Shown here: one piece after another, positions 42,719 through 50,881 of the stretch
Position numbering within the stretch: position 1 is the first letter of the stretch
Layout: each line of letters begins with the position of its first letter
Assembly (NCBI GenBank): GCA_027313705.1
Contig: DAHVDE010000041.1
Span: forward strand, 124,001 to 188,000
Length of the DNA: 64,000 nt
Source of the DNA: Actinomycetota bacterium
GTDB lineage: Bacteria; Actinomycetota; Actinomycetes; Streptosporangiales; Streptosporangiaceae
Direction of reading: 5' to 3'
Made by a program: the position numbers and the translations under genes
The notes under the pieces: model-generated
What the model was told of the DNA's origin: nothing
The model's database searches: none
What the model saw: the letters and a program-made list of their open reading frames with translations, nothing else

Positions 42719-43741
42719 TCACCACAAGGCCGACTGAATGTCCCTGGTTGGTGCGCTCTCGCTGAGAACCGGCTCAGCGGGCAGCTTGTCGTTGATGCCC
42801 CACTTAGGCGGGAAGAACAGGCGGACCGGCTCCGGGGTGGGTGTGAACCGGGCCTTGATCCGCTTGCGGGCGCTGGCTAGTTCAGGGGCGGCTTCGCGGC
42901 AATACTTGTCGGTCTCGCAGAACAGGCCCTGACAGTCGATGGCGTGCAATGGCCGTCCCCACAGCCCGCCGAAGGGCAGGCACAGGCGGGCGAACTCCTC
43001 TTCCTGCCGCTCGGTCATCCACAAGACGATCTCGGCCGGGGTGTAGTCGCCGGGGTCTTCGAAGCATTTCCTGATGCCGCGCAGGGCGCCCGGCCCGGCC
43101 TGGGTGAAGTCGTTCTCGCTGAAGCCGATCAGGCCGGAGTAGTTCAGGTCGATGCTGGTCTGGTAGGACATGAAGTCGCCCATCAGCGGGTAGCCGTGCA
43201 GCAGGTGGTACACCTCCCGCAGCGACCCGGCCGCCAGTAGCTTCGCGCCGAGCTGATCGAGCAGGAACATGTGCCGGAACAGCTCGACGTGGTTGCGGTG
43301 CTTGTCCGGTTGGCCGTAGGCGCTGGTGGCGCACAAGATGAACGCCCCGGTATACAGCCCGCCGTTGCGGGTCCGCGCCTGATCGAGCGCCGTGGTGAAC
43401 GACCCGTCCGCCAGGTCTTCAAGGACCGGGTAGCGGCCCAGGACCTCGCGGACGGTGCGCCAGGTGGCGGTCTTGCTGAAGGTACGGAACGCGGTGATCT
43501 GGAACAGCCGGTCCTCAGCCGCGCAGGGCTCGTCGTGGTAGCACACGTCGCGGATCATGTACTGCGACACCCGGTCGGCGGCGCGGAAGACGTTGCAGAA
43601 CTTGAACTCCCGCAAGATCGGGTCATCTGTCCACGGCCCCGCCTCGCCCTCCACGCGGCAGGTGAACATCCGCTGCCGCTCGGAGGCGAAGTACCAGTAC
43701 AGGTCATAGACCCGCTGCCGGGGCACGGGCGGGCGCCTCAT
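42719..43741 (-). CDS. Putative DNA base-hypermodification protein (HMUDK/aGPT-Pplase-like)
   Basis: A 340-residue helical protein. The distinctive segment is RQRMFTCRVEGEAGPWTDDPIL then FKFCNVFRAADRVSQYMIRDV (residues about 22-70), followed by FRTFSKTATW and YLLHGYPLMGDFMSYQ-like stretches. I recall W-T-D-D-P-I-L and N-x-[YF]-R-x2-D-R-x-S-Q-Y from proteins assigned by computational work to phage-type thymine hypermodification (helical domain of 5-hmdU DNA kinase, or alpha-glutamyl/putrescinyl-thymine pyrophosphorylase clades). It overlaps the TylF-like gene by 4 bases and is the last gene of the leftward operon. Family call moderate, function inferred. Confidence 0.6.
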   Translation of the reverse strand: MRRPPVPRQRVYDLYWYFASERQRMFTCRVEGEAGPWTDDPILREFKFCNVFRAADRVSQYMIRDVCYHDEPCAAEDRLFQITAFRTFSKTATWRTVREVLGRYPVLEDLADGSFTTALDQARTRNGGLYTGAFILCATSAYGQPDKHRNHVELFRHMFLLDQLGAKLLAAGSLREVYHLLHGYPLMGDFMSYQTSIDLNYSGLIGFSENDFTQAGPGALRGIRKCFEDPGDYTPAEIVLWMTERQEEEFARLCLPFGGLWGRPLHAIDCQGLFCETDKYCREAAPELASARKRIKARFTPTPEPVRLFFPPKWGINDKLPAEPVLSESAPTRDIQSALW

Positions 43742-44724
43742 CGGCCCGTTCCTTGAGCCGCTGCCTGGTGGTAGAAGACGCCGGTTCCGTGGAGGTGGAA
43801 CCAGCGGGGATCATCGAGCAGCGCCCGGCCCGCGATCCGCTCCCCGAGGGTGTAACGGAACCTGTCAGTGCCGGTGAAATGGTCGAACACGATCGCCCCG
43901 CCCGGCACCGTCCGCTCGGCCGCTACCTCGATGGCGGCCCTGGCGGGGGTGTAGTTGCCGGTGTCGATGAAGGTCAGCACCAGGTCTTCCCCTTCCAGCC
44001 TGCCGCAGGTCCCGGCGATGTCGCCGGACACGATCTCGATGTCCCGTCCGTCAAGATAACGCCGCACGGCGGCCAGGTCGATGAAGACGCAATCGGGATG
44101 GTCGTACATGTCCAGCGGGGAGCGGCGGGGCGGGAACCCGCCGAAGGTGTCGAACCCGATCACCGGCCAGCCCGCGCCCAGCCGCTCGATCACCCGCGAC
44201 AAGAACATGGTGGTGCCGCCCTTGAACATGCCGAACTCGGCCACCACGCCCCGCAGGCCCAGCCGGGCGGCGTTAGCCAGGCACTGGTAGAGGTGGATCA
44301 GCGAATGCGGGTAGCCGTTGGCCAGCGACGGCACCAAGAGCTGCGCCTGCTCCTGGCTGAACACCGGGTCCCGGAACCCCAGATGCCCGTACCCGGCCAC
44401 GATCACCTTCGGCTCTCCGGTGATGAACGGCAGCGCCGCGCACAGCAGATCCTCCTTCTCATCGTCCGCCGCGACTACAAGCACCCCGCACCGTGCCTGC
44501 CCGAGCGCCGCGAACGGCCGAACCGGCACAGTCAGGGCCAGCCTGGTGTCATCGGCCGCCGGCGTGTACACGGCCTCCACTGCGCCGGTCAGGCCGCTTG
44601 GCGCCAGCGACGCGAGCAGCCGCAGCGTCACCGGGGTAAGGCCGAGCACACCGGCCGGGCCGGCGCCGGCCAGCAGTTCGCGTTCAGTGTCTTCTAGCAG
44701 CCTGGCGTAGTCCTCATCGCGCAT
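43738..44724 (-). CDS. TylF/MycF-like SAM-dependent methyltransferase
   Basis: A 328-residue protein. The C-terminal two thirds show the TylF-type fold: VVAEFGMFKGGTTMFLSRV (SAM loop), VIGFDTFGGFPPR, LTFIDTGNYTPARAAIEVAA and GGAIVFDHF, with the metal-binding Asp pattern. The N-terminal 130 residues are extra. Known family members O-methylate macrolide sugars. Here, flanked by a base-hypermodification-like protein and a MazG protein, the acceptor may instead be a modified nucleotide or base; this is speculation. It overlaps both neighbours. Confidence 0.8.
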   Translation of the reverse strand: MRDEDYARLLEDTERELLAGAGPAGVLGLTPVTLRLLASLAPSGLTGAVEAVYTPAADDTRLALTVPVRPFAALGQARCGVLVVAADDEKEDLLCAALPFITGEPKVIVAGYGHLGFRDPVFSQEQAQLLVPSLANGYPHSLIHLYQCLANAARLGLRGVVAEFGMFKGGTTMFLSRVIERLGAGWPVIGFDTFGGFPPRRSPLDMYDHPDCVFIDLAAVRRYLDGRDIEIVSGDIAGTCGRLEGEDLVLTFIDTGNYTPARAAIEVAAERTVPGGAIVFDHFTGTDRFRYTLGERIAGRALLDDPRWFHLHGTGVFYHQAAAQGTGR

Positions 44725-45184
44725 CGGTCGCGCCTTCCTCTCCGATCACCTGCCATGAGCTGATGACCCCGGCGTACACTCGCGGGTGCTCGCGCCTGAG
44801 CACCCCCAGGAGAGCGACCGCGGCGTCGGTGAGCGCCAGCAGGCGGCCCAGCCGGACAGCTACCGGCCGCGTGCTGGCCGTCTTATGGAAGCAGGCTTCC
44901 AGCTCACCGAACCGGGACACGACGCCCGCCGCCGCCTCGGGAGCCGGCTGGCTCGTGAAGGTGATGGGTCCCAGGTCGGCCCGCGACAGCAGCGCCTCGA
45001 ACCCGGCCGGGCCGTCGCTGTAGGGCGGGCTGACACCGCTGCCGGCGAATAGCCGTGCGGCGGTCGCGGCGTCCAGGTCCGCCAGGTACGCCTGGTATTT
45101 CAGGCAGTAGACCAGGAGGTCAACGGCGTCCTTGGCTCGGTGCAGCCGGGCGGTGGCGCCGCGGAACTCGGCGTCCGGGGTCAT
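44714..45184 (-). CDS. Small helical protein of the accessory operon
   Basis: A 156-residue helical protein starting at ATG 45184, which overlaps the MazG-gene stop (ATGA). It reads AVDLLVYCLKYQAYLADLDAATAARLF, LGRLLALTDAAVALLGVLR and SSWQVIGEE. It has no motif that I can name. It is coupled to genes on both sides and is presumably an accessory subunit or partner of the methyltransferase. Confidence 0.65.
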   Translation of the reverse strand: MTPDAEFRGATARLHRAKDAVDLLVYCLKYQAYLADLDAATAARLFAGSGVSPPYSDGPAGFEALLSRADLGPITFTSQPAPEAAAGVVSRFGELEACFHKTASTRPVAVRLGRLLALTDAAVALLGVLRREHPRVYAGVISSWQVIGEEGATDAR

Positions 45185-46152
45185 GCCGCCAGCACCTTGC
45201 GGTAGGCCAGCTCGCGGGCGTCCAGGTCCGCGCACAGGTACCCGCCGTCGTTGTCGCCGAGCAGGCGCATCGCCCGGAACCCCTGGTGAATAGCGGCCTG
45301 CCACAGCCAGCCCGGCACAGCCTCGGCTTCCAGGCCGGCCGCGGCGGCCTTGGCGACTTCGATCACGTCCCCGTCGATGCTGGTCAAGCTAAGAAAGCCG
45401 GTGCGGCGGGGCGCCAGCCGGGACAGCACCGCAGCTAGTCCTTCCTCAGCGAAGATGGCCCGCGCCCCGTCCTCACACTCGTCGGTCTCCGGGCTGGACT
45501 TGCGCTTCAGCCGCAGCAGCGCCCGGATCGTGGGTGACCAGCCGAGAACCGCCATGAACCCCAGGTGGATCGCGTCATGGAAGCGGTAGGCGTCGTGGCG
45601 CCGGGAGTTGTCCGTAAGCGGATCGCCCAGCACCGCCCCGACCTGGAAGCCGCGCGGTTTGCCGCCGATGGTGACCGGGCCGTCCGGGAAGGCGTTAGGC
45701 TCGGCGCTGACCAGCGTCAGCACGGCGGCAGGGCCGCCGGACGGCAGCGGCTGTTCGGTGACCGCCACCACCAGCTGGCGCGGGAACCGCTCTCCGGGCG
45801 GGAACCCGCCGTCGAAGACCGGCAGGTCCGTAGGCCCGGCCCCGGCGTGAAGAAGGCGGTAGCGGTCGCGGGTGCGGCGCAGGTTCGCCTCCGCTATGTC
45901 GTCAAGGTCCAGGCCGCACGCGGTCGCTACCGCCGCCGCGTACCAAAGCAGGTCGCCCAGCTCCCCGCGCAGGAACTCCCGGTTCGCGGCCAGGTCAATG
46001 CCATCACGCAGGTACTTCTTGTAAACGTTCAGGATCGACCCGGCTTCGGAGGCCAGGCCGAGCATCGGCGCTATGGCGCCTTGCGGCCCGCCAAGGCTGA
46101 GCTGACTCGTCTCGCTGGCGGCCTGCTGGTAGGCGGAGAACTCCACAGTCAA
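45181..46152 (-). CDS. MazG-like nucleotide pyrophosphohydrolase fusion
   Basis: A 323-residue protein. The N-terminal 110 residues form a MazG-type helical domain with metal-binding acidic residues in GLASEAGSIL (E36) and GELGDLLWY (E64, D67). The C-terminal part has DAYRFHDAIHLGFMAVLGWSP and RKSSPETDECEDGARAIFAEEGLA, a second acidic helical region found with such MazG proteins. It probably hydrolyses a non-canonical nucleoside triphosphate to the monophosphate, a role that suits a base-modification pathway. It lies 3 bases after the ATPase gene. Confidence 0.78.
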   Translation of the reverse strand: MTVEFSAYQQAASETSQLSLGGPQGAIAPMLGLASEAGSILNVYKKYLRDGIDLAANREFLRGELGDLLWYAAAVATACGLDLDDIAEANLRRTRDRYRLLHAGAGPTDLPVFDGGFPPGERFPRQLVVAVTEQPLPSGGPAAVLTLVSAEPNAFPDGPVTIGGKPRGFQVGAVLGDPLTDNSRRHDAYRFHDAIHLGFMAVLGWSPTIRALLRLKRKSSPETDECEDGARAIFAEEGLAAVLSRLAPRRTGFLSLTSIDGDVIEVAKAAAAGLEAEAVPGWLWQAAIHQGFRAMRLLGDNDGGYLCADLDARELAYRKVLAA

Positions 46153-46155
46153 ACC

Positions 46156-46728
46156 TCAATCCGGGCGGATCAGCGCCCACACCACTTTCCCGCCCGCTGG
46201 CTCAGACGGGACAAACCAGTTCCACCGCGCGCTCAGGGTTTCCACCAGCAGCAGACCACGGCCACCCTCGTCGTCTTCGCCGCCACTGACGCGCTCCGGC
46301 GGCTGCGGGCTGGCGTCCCCGACCAGGACCAGGGCACTCGCCGCGTCGGCCAGCAGCCACAGCCGCACCGGGACGCCGCCCGCTTCCGCCCGCGATACCC
46401 GGACCGCGTTGGTGACCAGCTCCGATGTCACCAGCTCAGCGGCATCCGCCAGATCGGGAAGCCGCCACTCCCATAGCAGTTGCCGAACGTGCAGGCGGGC
46501 GCAGGGAGTGGCACCGGGAAGGGCGCCCAGCTCCAGGTAACTCCGAAGCGGCCACTGCTGAGTGAGCCAATTCCCCTTGCCATCGGCCAATGGCCGCATC
46601 CGCGCGGTACCACGAGCAGGGCGGGCCGGGAAATCGCCGGGGCTTTCCCCGCGGCCTGTCCCGGCACGATGAGCGTGCCCGCCCGCAGCGGCTGACCTGG
46701 CTGTACTCGCCCTGCCATACATGATCAT
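46156..46728 (-). CDS. RsbW-like ATP-binding protein
   Basis: A 190-residue protein with a HATPase_c_2-type domain: DAAELVTSELVTNAVRVSR (N box), VLVGDASPQPP (G1) and GGRGLLLVETLSARW (G2). The first 55 residues are a basic, disordered tail. Stand-alone proteins of this kind in actinomycetes often accompany XRE regulators, as here, and act as anti-sigma-like kinases or ATP-dependent binders. It starts at ATG 46728, 16 bp after the XRE gene. Confidence 0.85.
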   Translation of the reverse strand: MIMYGRASTARSAAAGGHAHRAGTGRGESPGDFPARPARGTARMRPLADGKGNWLTQQWPLRSYLELGALPGATPCARLHVRQLLWEWRLPDLADAAELVTSELVTNAVRVSRAEAGGVPVRLWLLADAASALVLVGDASPQPPERVSGGEDDEGGRGLLLVETLSARWNWFVPSEPAGGKVVWALIRPD

Positions 46729-46744
46729 CTCTCCTATAGCGCGG

Positions 46745-47518
46745 TCATCCAGCGCGCCCCCGCGTGTTGCTGCCGGCGGGTGCCAGGCTGCGCACCGCCG
46801 ATCCGGAATCCAAGGCCGGCGTCTGGCCGCTCAGCAGGCCAGCCACCATGTCCGCGACCTCTCCCGTGATCTCGGTCAGGCACTCCCACTTCACATGGCC
46901 GTCGTAGCTGACATGCACAGACCCGTTGCCGGGACGGCCGGGGCGGGTGATGGTCAGGTCTGTGATCTTGTCACCGCAGGTGCGCTCGGTTATCTCCAGG
47001 CCGCGTGCCCGCAGCTTGCCGGCGATGATGTGCATGATCTCGCCCGGCATGTACTCGCCGCGGGGGCGGCGGTTCCGGCCCGCCTCGGAAAGGGCGGTCC
47101 GCCTGTCCGGGAACACCCCGGCCTGGCCGAGAACCGCGGGCAGCAGCATCGCCCGCGGCACGTCGAAGGCGTCGGCCAGGCGGAGCAGGTTGCGGATATC
47201 GAAGATCGTGTCCCGTGTCCCGTTCTCGATCATCCCGATCGTCGCGCCCGACCAGCCGGCGATCTGCCCGGCCTCTGCCTGCGATAGCCCCGCGGCCACC
47301 CGGAACACCTCGAACGCCCGCCCCAGCTCCAGCCCGGCCAGCATCCGCCGCACCAGCGCGGTACCCCACACCCACACCGGCGCCGCCCGCCCGTCATCGC
47401 CGCCTGCCAGGCACCGGGCGGCGATCACTTCCCGCTCGCATGACGAGCACAGCGCGGTCTTGTTGTAGACCGAAAGGCGAGTCGCCCGGCAGGCGGCGCA
47501 GATCCGGGACTCAGGCAC
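46745..47518 (-). CDS. XRE regulator with N-terminal zinc ribbon
   Basis: A 257-residue protein starting at GTG 47518. Residues 5-30 have two CxxC pairs (CAAC and CSSC). Residues about 70-125 are an XRE HTH (FRVAAGLSQAEAGQIAGWSGATIGMIENG). The C-terminal half contains VHVSYDGHVKWEC and a Ser/Gly/Arg-rich tail. It overlaps the upstream XRE gene by 8 bases. It is probably a pathway-specific regulator. Confidence 0.85.
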   Translation of the reverse strand: MPESRICAACRATRLSVYNKTALCSSCEREVIAARCLAGGDDGRAAPVWVWGTALVRRMLAGLELGRAFEVFRVAAGLSQAEAGQIAGWSGATIGMIENGTRDTIFDIRNLLRLADAFDVPRAMLLPAVLGQAGVFPDRRTALSEAGRNRRPRGEYMPGEIMHIIAGKLRARGLEITERTCGDKITDLTITRPGRPGNGSVHVSYDGHVKWECLTEITGEVADMVAGLLSGQTPALDSGSAVRSLAPAGSNTRGRAG

Positions 47519-48440
47519 CGGGCACCCCGGCTCCGTCGCGCTGGGCTTCGTGGCCCAGATCCCGGATCAGGGCAAGCTGCCCGTTCACCCGGCCCGGATA
47601 AGCCGCCGGACTGCCCTGGCCAGCGCTGACCGCCGGTTCGGCTATCTCGATCAGCAGGCGGCCGGGAACATACGGCAGCGACAGCGACAACCCGGCGGCG
47701 CCGGCGAGTTGCTGGAAGGTACCTTCCGCTGATTGGCCTGGAGCATGACCGCGGCCCGCGTCGTTGTCGTCACGAGCCGCCGGCTCCGCCAGCGCCTCAA
47801 GTTCCCCGCCGGCGTCCAGGACCCGGTCAAGCAGCCCCGCGAGTTGCTCTGAGGCGCCCTTGCGGCCGTGCGCGATATTCGACAGGTGCGCGGCACTGCA
47901 CGGGACCCGGCGGGCCACCTCGCGCAACGACAGCCCGCGCTCGTTCGCCAGGGCCACCAGCTTGCGGCCGAACTCGGTCTCGGCGCGCGGCGGCGGCCGG
48001 CGGATCAGCGTGAGCCGGTCCTGCGGCGCCAGGTTCTCATGATCGGCCAGGTCGAGCAGGCTCAGCACGTCCGTCTCATACATCTGGGCCAGCATGATCA
48101 GCACGTACACCGATGGCTTGCGCCCGCTGGACGACGGCCAGTGCTCATGCTCACACAAATGGGGGCCGGTCATGGCCGCGCGCCCCTGCGGGTCGGTGCC
48201 TTCCCGCGCGGCCAGCGTGTTGAACCGCGCCGCCGCCTGAAGCAGCGACAACCCCCCGGCCAGCCGGGACGACTCACGCGGGCGCAGCCGGTAACGGCGG
48301 CCTATCTCGCCCGCGACATCGTCAAATCCCAGGCCCAGGCGCCGCATCCGCTCACGCAGGTCCGCCAGCTCGGCCCTGAAACCTATCCGCTGGCCCGCGC
48401 CCGGCGCTTCGGTGACAACCGCCTCACTAGCCGGGGTCAT
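47511..48440 (-). CDS. XRE-type regulator
   Basis: A 309-residue protein with two HTH-like parts: an N-terminal one that looks degenerate (LRERMRRLGLGFDDVAGEIGRRYRLRPRES) and a clear XRE motif in the centre (LANERGLSLREVARRVPCSAAHLSNIAHG). The linker LLDLADHENLAPQDRLTLIRR is typical of a large actinomycete regulator family. It overlaps both neighbours by a few bases. Confidence 0.85.
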   Translation of the reverse strand: MTPASEAVVTEAPGAGQRIGFRAELADLRERMRRLGLGFDDVAGEIGRRYRLRPRESSRLAGGLSLLQAAARFNTLAAREGTDPQGRAAMTGPHLCEHEHWPSSSGRKPSVYVLIMLAQMYETDVLSLLDLADHENLAPQDRLTLIRRPPPRAETEFGRKLVALANERGLSLREVARRVPCSAAHLSNIAHGRKGASEQLAGLLDRVLDAGGELEALAEPAARDDNDAGRGHAPGQSAEGTFQQLAGAAGLSLSLPYVPGRLLIEIAEPAVSAGQGSPAAYPGRVNGQLALIRDLGHEAQRDGAGVPGA

Positions 48441-49090
48441 GCCGCGTCCCCGCTGGAACCTGGCCGGGCCAGCAAGGACATCGCCCGCGTGATCGCATCC
48501 ACGACGGCATCGGCCACCTTAACCGGATCAGCGATCCAGCCGTTGTACTCCGACTCCCAGCAAATGGTGCCGGCCTCCGGCCAGAAATCACGCCACCAGA
48601 TGACCCGGCCGTCATCGTCCACCTGGACCGCCGCGGCCCGGCCCGAAGCCGGGCTAGTCACCACGATCGCGGCCTGGACATCGAAGAAGTCCTCGTCCGC
48701 GCTGACCTCCAGGGCGACCTCAAGGCCGCGGGCCTTCAGCTCCCGCCCGACGATGCCCTTGAATGTGAGACCGTCACGGCCGTACCCGTCACCCATTCGC
48801 GGACGGTCCTCCGCCCAGCCGGTGAGCAGCGCAGTCGTCACATCCGCCGTCCGCTTCGGGTCCGCCTCGTCACTGGCCCAGGGGCACCACTCCCACTCAA
48901 CGTCGCCCCAGTCGCTCACCGACACCTCGCACCGCGCCCAGCGGCAGTCGATAACGACGCTCCCGCCGTCACGCTCGGGCGCGCGGATAGCGAATCCGCT
49001 AAATGCCAGCCCTTCGGCCACAAGCCGTATCAGCTCACCAGGCCTGGGCTGCTCAGCGATATCGCCGCGGGTGCCGCTCACGCCAGCCAT
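48437..49090 (-). CDS. Hypothetical protein of the accessory operon
   Basis: A 217-residue protein with tryptophan-rich, beta-type stretches (DWGDVEWEWCPWAS; RVIWWRDFWPEAGTICW) and an acidic composition. I recognise no family. It overlaps the methyltransferase gene by 13 bases and the next XRE gene by 4. The similar-looking strand pattern in the C-terminal part of the zinc-ribbon XRE protein (VHVSYDGHVKWEC) hints at a shared domain. Confidence 0.65.
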   Translation of the reverse strand: MAGVSGTRGDIAEQPRPGELIRLVAEGLAFSGFAIRAPERDGGSVVIDCRWARCEVSVSDWGDVEWEWCPWASDEADPKRTADVTTALLTGWAEDRPRMGDGYGRDGLTFKGIVGRELKARGLEVALEVSADEDFFDVQAAIVVTSPASGRAAAVQVDDDGRVIWWRDFWPEAGTICWESEYNGWIADPVKVADAVVDAITRAMSLLARPGSSGDAA

Positions 49091-49941
49091 CCCTTCCGGT
49101 TCTCGGGGTTCTCATCCGCCCGCTCATCACTGCGTGCGGGCTTCCTGCCCACACCCGCATATGCCCAGCGTGTGCCGCCTTCGGGGTATGACTCGCTGCT
49201 TGGCCGCCACTGCGACAGGTGGACGAGTCCCGGACTAACAAGGTCGGTGCCGTCGAAGAATCTCGCTATTTCAGCGCGCGACCGCATAATGAGCGGTGCT
49301 GACGCCTGCTTATATGTATCAGTGATATCGCTTAGCGCTTCTGTTTCGCGGTCCTCGCTCGTCACATGCGAGATGACCACATAACTTCCGGGACAGAGGA
49401 CATCGACCAGATGAGAAACGATGTCACGCGCACCGTCGCCGTCAGCGACGAAATGCAATACCAGGGTCATGCACAAGCCGACCGGCTTATCGAAGTCGAT
49501 CATTTCCCGCAGAGCCGGGTTACCTAGCAGCCGGTCGGGATGACGCAGGTCCTCTTTGACGATTGACACACCGGCCAGGCCATCAAGGAGCTTCTGTCCG
49601 TGGCGGAACACGACCGGATCATTATCGGCATAGACAACCTTTGCTCTCGGGGCGTACTGCCGAACGATCTGATGCACGTTGCCCTGAGTGGGCAGTCCCG
49701 GCCCGATATCCAGATACTGGCTGATGCCCGCTTCCTGCACGAGGAAACGCGCCGCCCTCTGCAAGAATGCGCGATTCTCCAGCGCGGCCATCGGAATATC
49801 CGGCGCCAAGCCAATGACCTTACGGGCCGCTTCCCGGTCCGCCTCGGCATTATGTTTGCCACCCAGGTAGTAGTCGTAGACCCTGGCTACATTCGGGGTA
49901 TTGACATTGGGATCACTCGGGAGATCGTTGGTGTCATGCAT
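49078..49941 (-). CDS. PF04672-type SAM-dependent methyltransferase
   Basis: A 287-residue protein from ATG 49941. It reads PNVARVYDYYLGGKHNAEADREAA near the start, QYLDIGPGLPTQGNVHQIVRQ (SAM loop with DIG) and PGSYVVISHVTSED, the classic signature of the actinomycete S-adenosyl methyltransferase family PF04672 (DUF574). Substrate unknown for most members. It is the first gene of the nine-gene leftward operon, and the 250 bp before it hold the divergent promoter shared with the XRE pair. Confidence 0.9.
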   Translation of the reverse strand: MHDTNDLPSDPNVNTPNVARVYDYYLGGKHNAEADREAARKVIGLAPDIPMAALENRAFLQRAARFLVQEAGISQYLDIGPGLPTQGNVHQIVRQYAPRAKVVYADNDPVVFRHGQKLLDGLAGVSIVKEDLRHPDRLLGNPALREMIDFDKPVGLCMTLVLHFVADGDGARDIVSHLVDVLCPGSYVVISHVTSEDRETEALSDITDTYKQASAPLIMRSRAEIARFFDGTDLVSPGLVHLSQWRPSSESYPEGGTRWAYAGVGRKPARSDERADENPENRKGWLA

Positions 49942-50172
49942 TTCTCGGCGGCTCCATGATGGTCGGGCAGTTCGTCCTCGCCATATCCAGCCTGTCGGCC
50001 CCCGTAATGCGACGGGCCTGGGCCAGCAGCACGATGCTGCCCTCCATCGTCGGCCGGTGCCGTTTCCCGCATGTGCCTCCCAGGTGAGTACGGTGCTGTT
50101 ACCGGCGGATTGAACTACGCTCACCAGCAGTGGAGGATCAGCGCCACGCGCCGATGAGCATCCAGGCGCCCG

Positions 50173-50881
50173 ACCCGAGGACAAGCACGTGAGCGAGCAA
50201 GGCCGTGACCCCAAGGTGATCGCTGCCGCCCTGCTGGGTGATCCGCGCATGGTCGAGGCATGCGGTACGCATGACGTTCAGGCCGTGATCCGCTTGATGC
50301 GCAGTGGCGGAGCGTCCCTTGATGACCTGGCCCGAGCGACCGGCGTCGGCCCCAGCCGCCTCAGTGACTACGAGGTAGCAGCCCGGCAAGCTCACGGGTT
50401 CGAGATCTTCGAGCGCCTAAGCGACGGTTTCCGCATCCCAGGGAGATACTGGCGCCTGGCAGACCGCCCGTGGGAAGAAGCCGGCATCCTGACGGCCCGC
50501 CCCGGCAGCACTGGGGCGGGCGCGGACCCAGGCGAGCTACGCCCGAGGACGACGACATGAGCGAGCAAGGCCGGGACCCGCAGATGGTCGCTGCCGCCTT
50601 GCTGGGTGACCCGCGCATGGTCGAAGCGTGCGGGAAGCACGACGTTCAGGCCGTGATCCGCTTGATGCGCAGCCGGGGCGCGTCCCTCCGCGGCCTGGCC
50701 AGCGTGACCGGCATGAGTCCCAGCCGCGTATACGAATACGAGGCGGGAGACCGGCAGGCTTACGGGTTCGAGATCTTCGAGCGACTCAGCGACGGCTTTC
50801 GCATCCCAGGGAGATACTGGCGCCTGGCAGACCGCCCGTGGGAGGAAGCCGACATCCTGGCCGCCCGCCCCGACAGCACAG
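50173..50881 (+). repeat. Tandem duplication of XRE coding segment (period 368 bp)
   Basis: The segment 50173-50513 is repeated at 50541-50881 with high identity (for example the shared run CGCATCCCAGGGAGATACTG). It covers the ribosome-site region, the start codon and the first 108 or so codons. Because 368 is not a multiple of three, the copies are read in different frames as two genes. Confidence 0.85.
50189..50560 (+). CDS. Stand-alone XRE HTH protein (duplicate of next gene's N-terminus)
   Basis: A 123-residue protein starting with GTG 50189. Residues 1-110 match the N-terminus of the next protein (RDPKVIAAALLGDPRMVEAC; HDVQAVIRLMRSGGASLDDLARATG; HGFEIFERLSDGFRIPG). The end (GAGADPGELRPRTTT) is unique. 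The HTH alone could compete with the full protein for DNA or dimerise with it. Its stop overlaps the next ATG (ATGA). Confidence 0.8.
   Translation: MSEQGRDPKVIAAALLGDPRMVEACGTHDVQAVIRLMRSGGASLDDLARATGVGPSRLSDYEVAARQAHGFEIFERLSDGFRIPGRYWRLADRPWEEAGILTARPGSTGAGADPGELRPRTTT

Noticed and set aside
43753-44697. Rightward frame opposite the TylF-like gene
   Set aside because: Shadow of a well-supported methyltransferase gene.
47868-49238. Rightward frame of 456 codons opposite the XRE genes
   Set aside because: Covers several overlapping real genes on the other strand; low-complexity translation.
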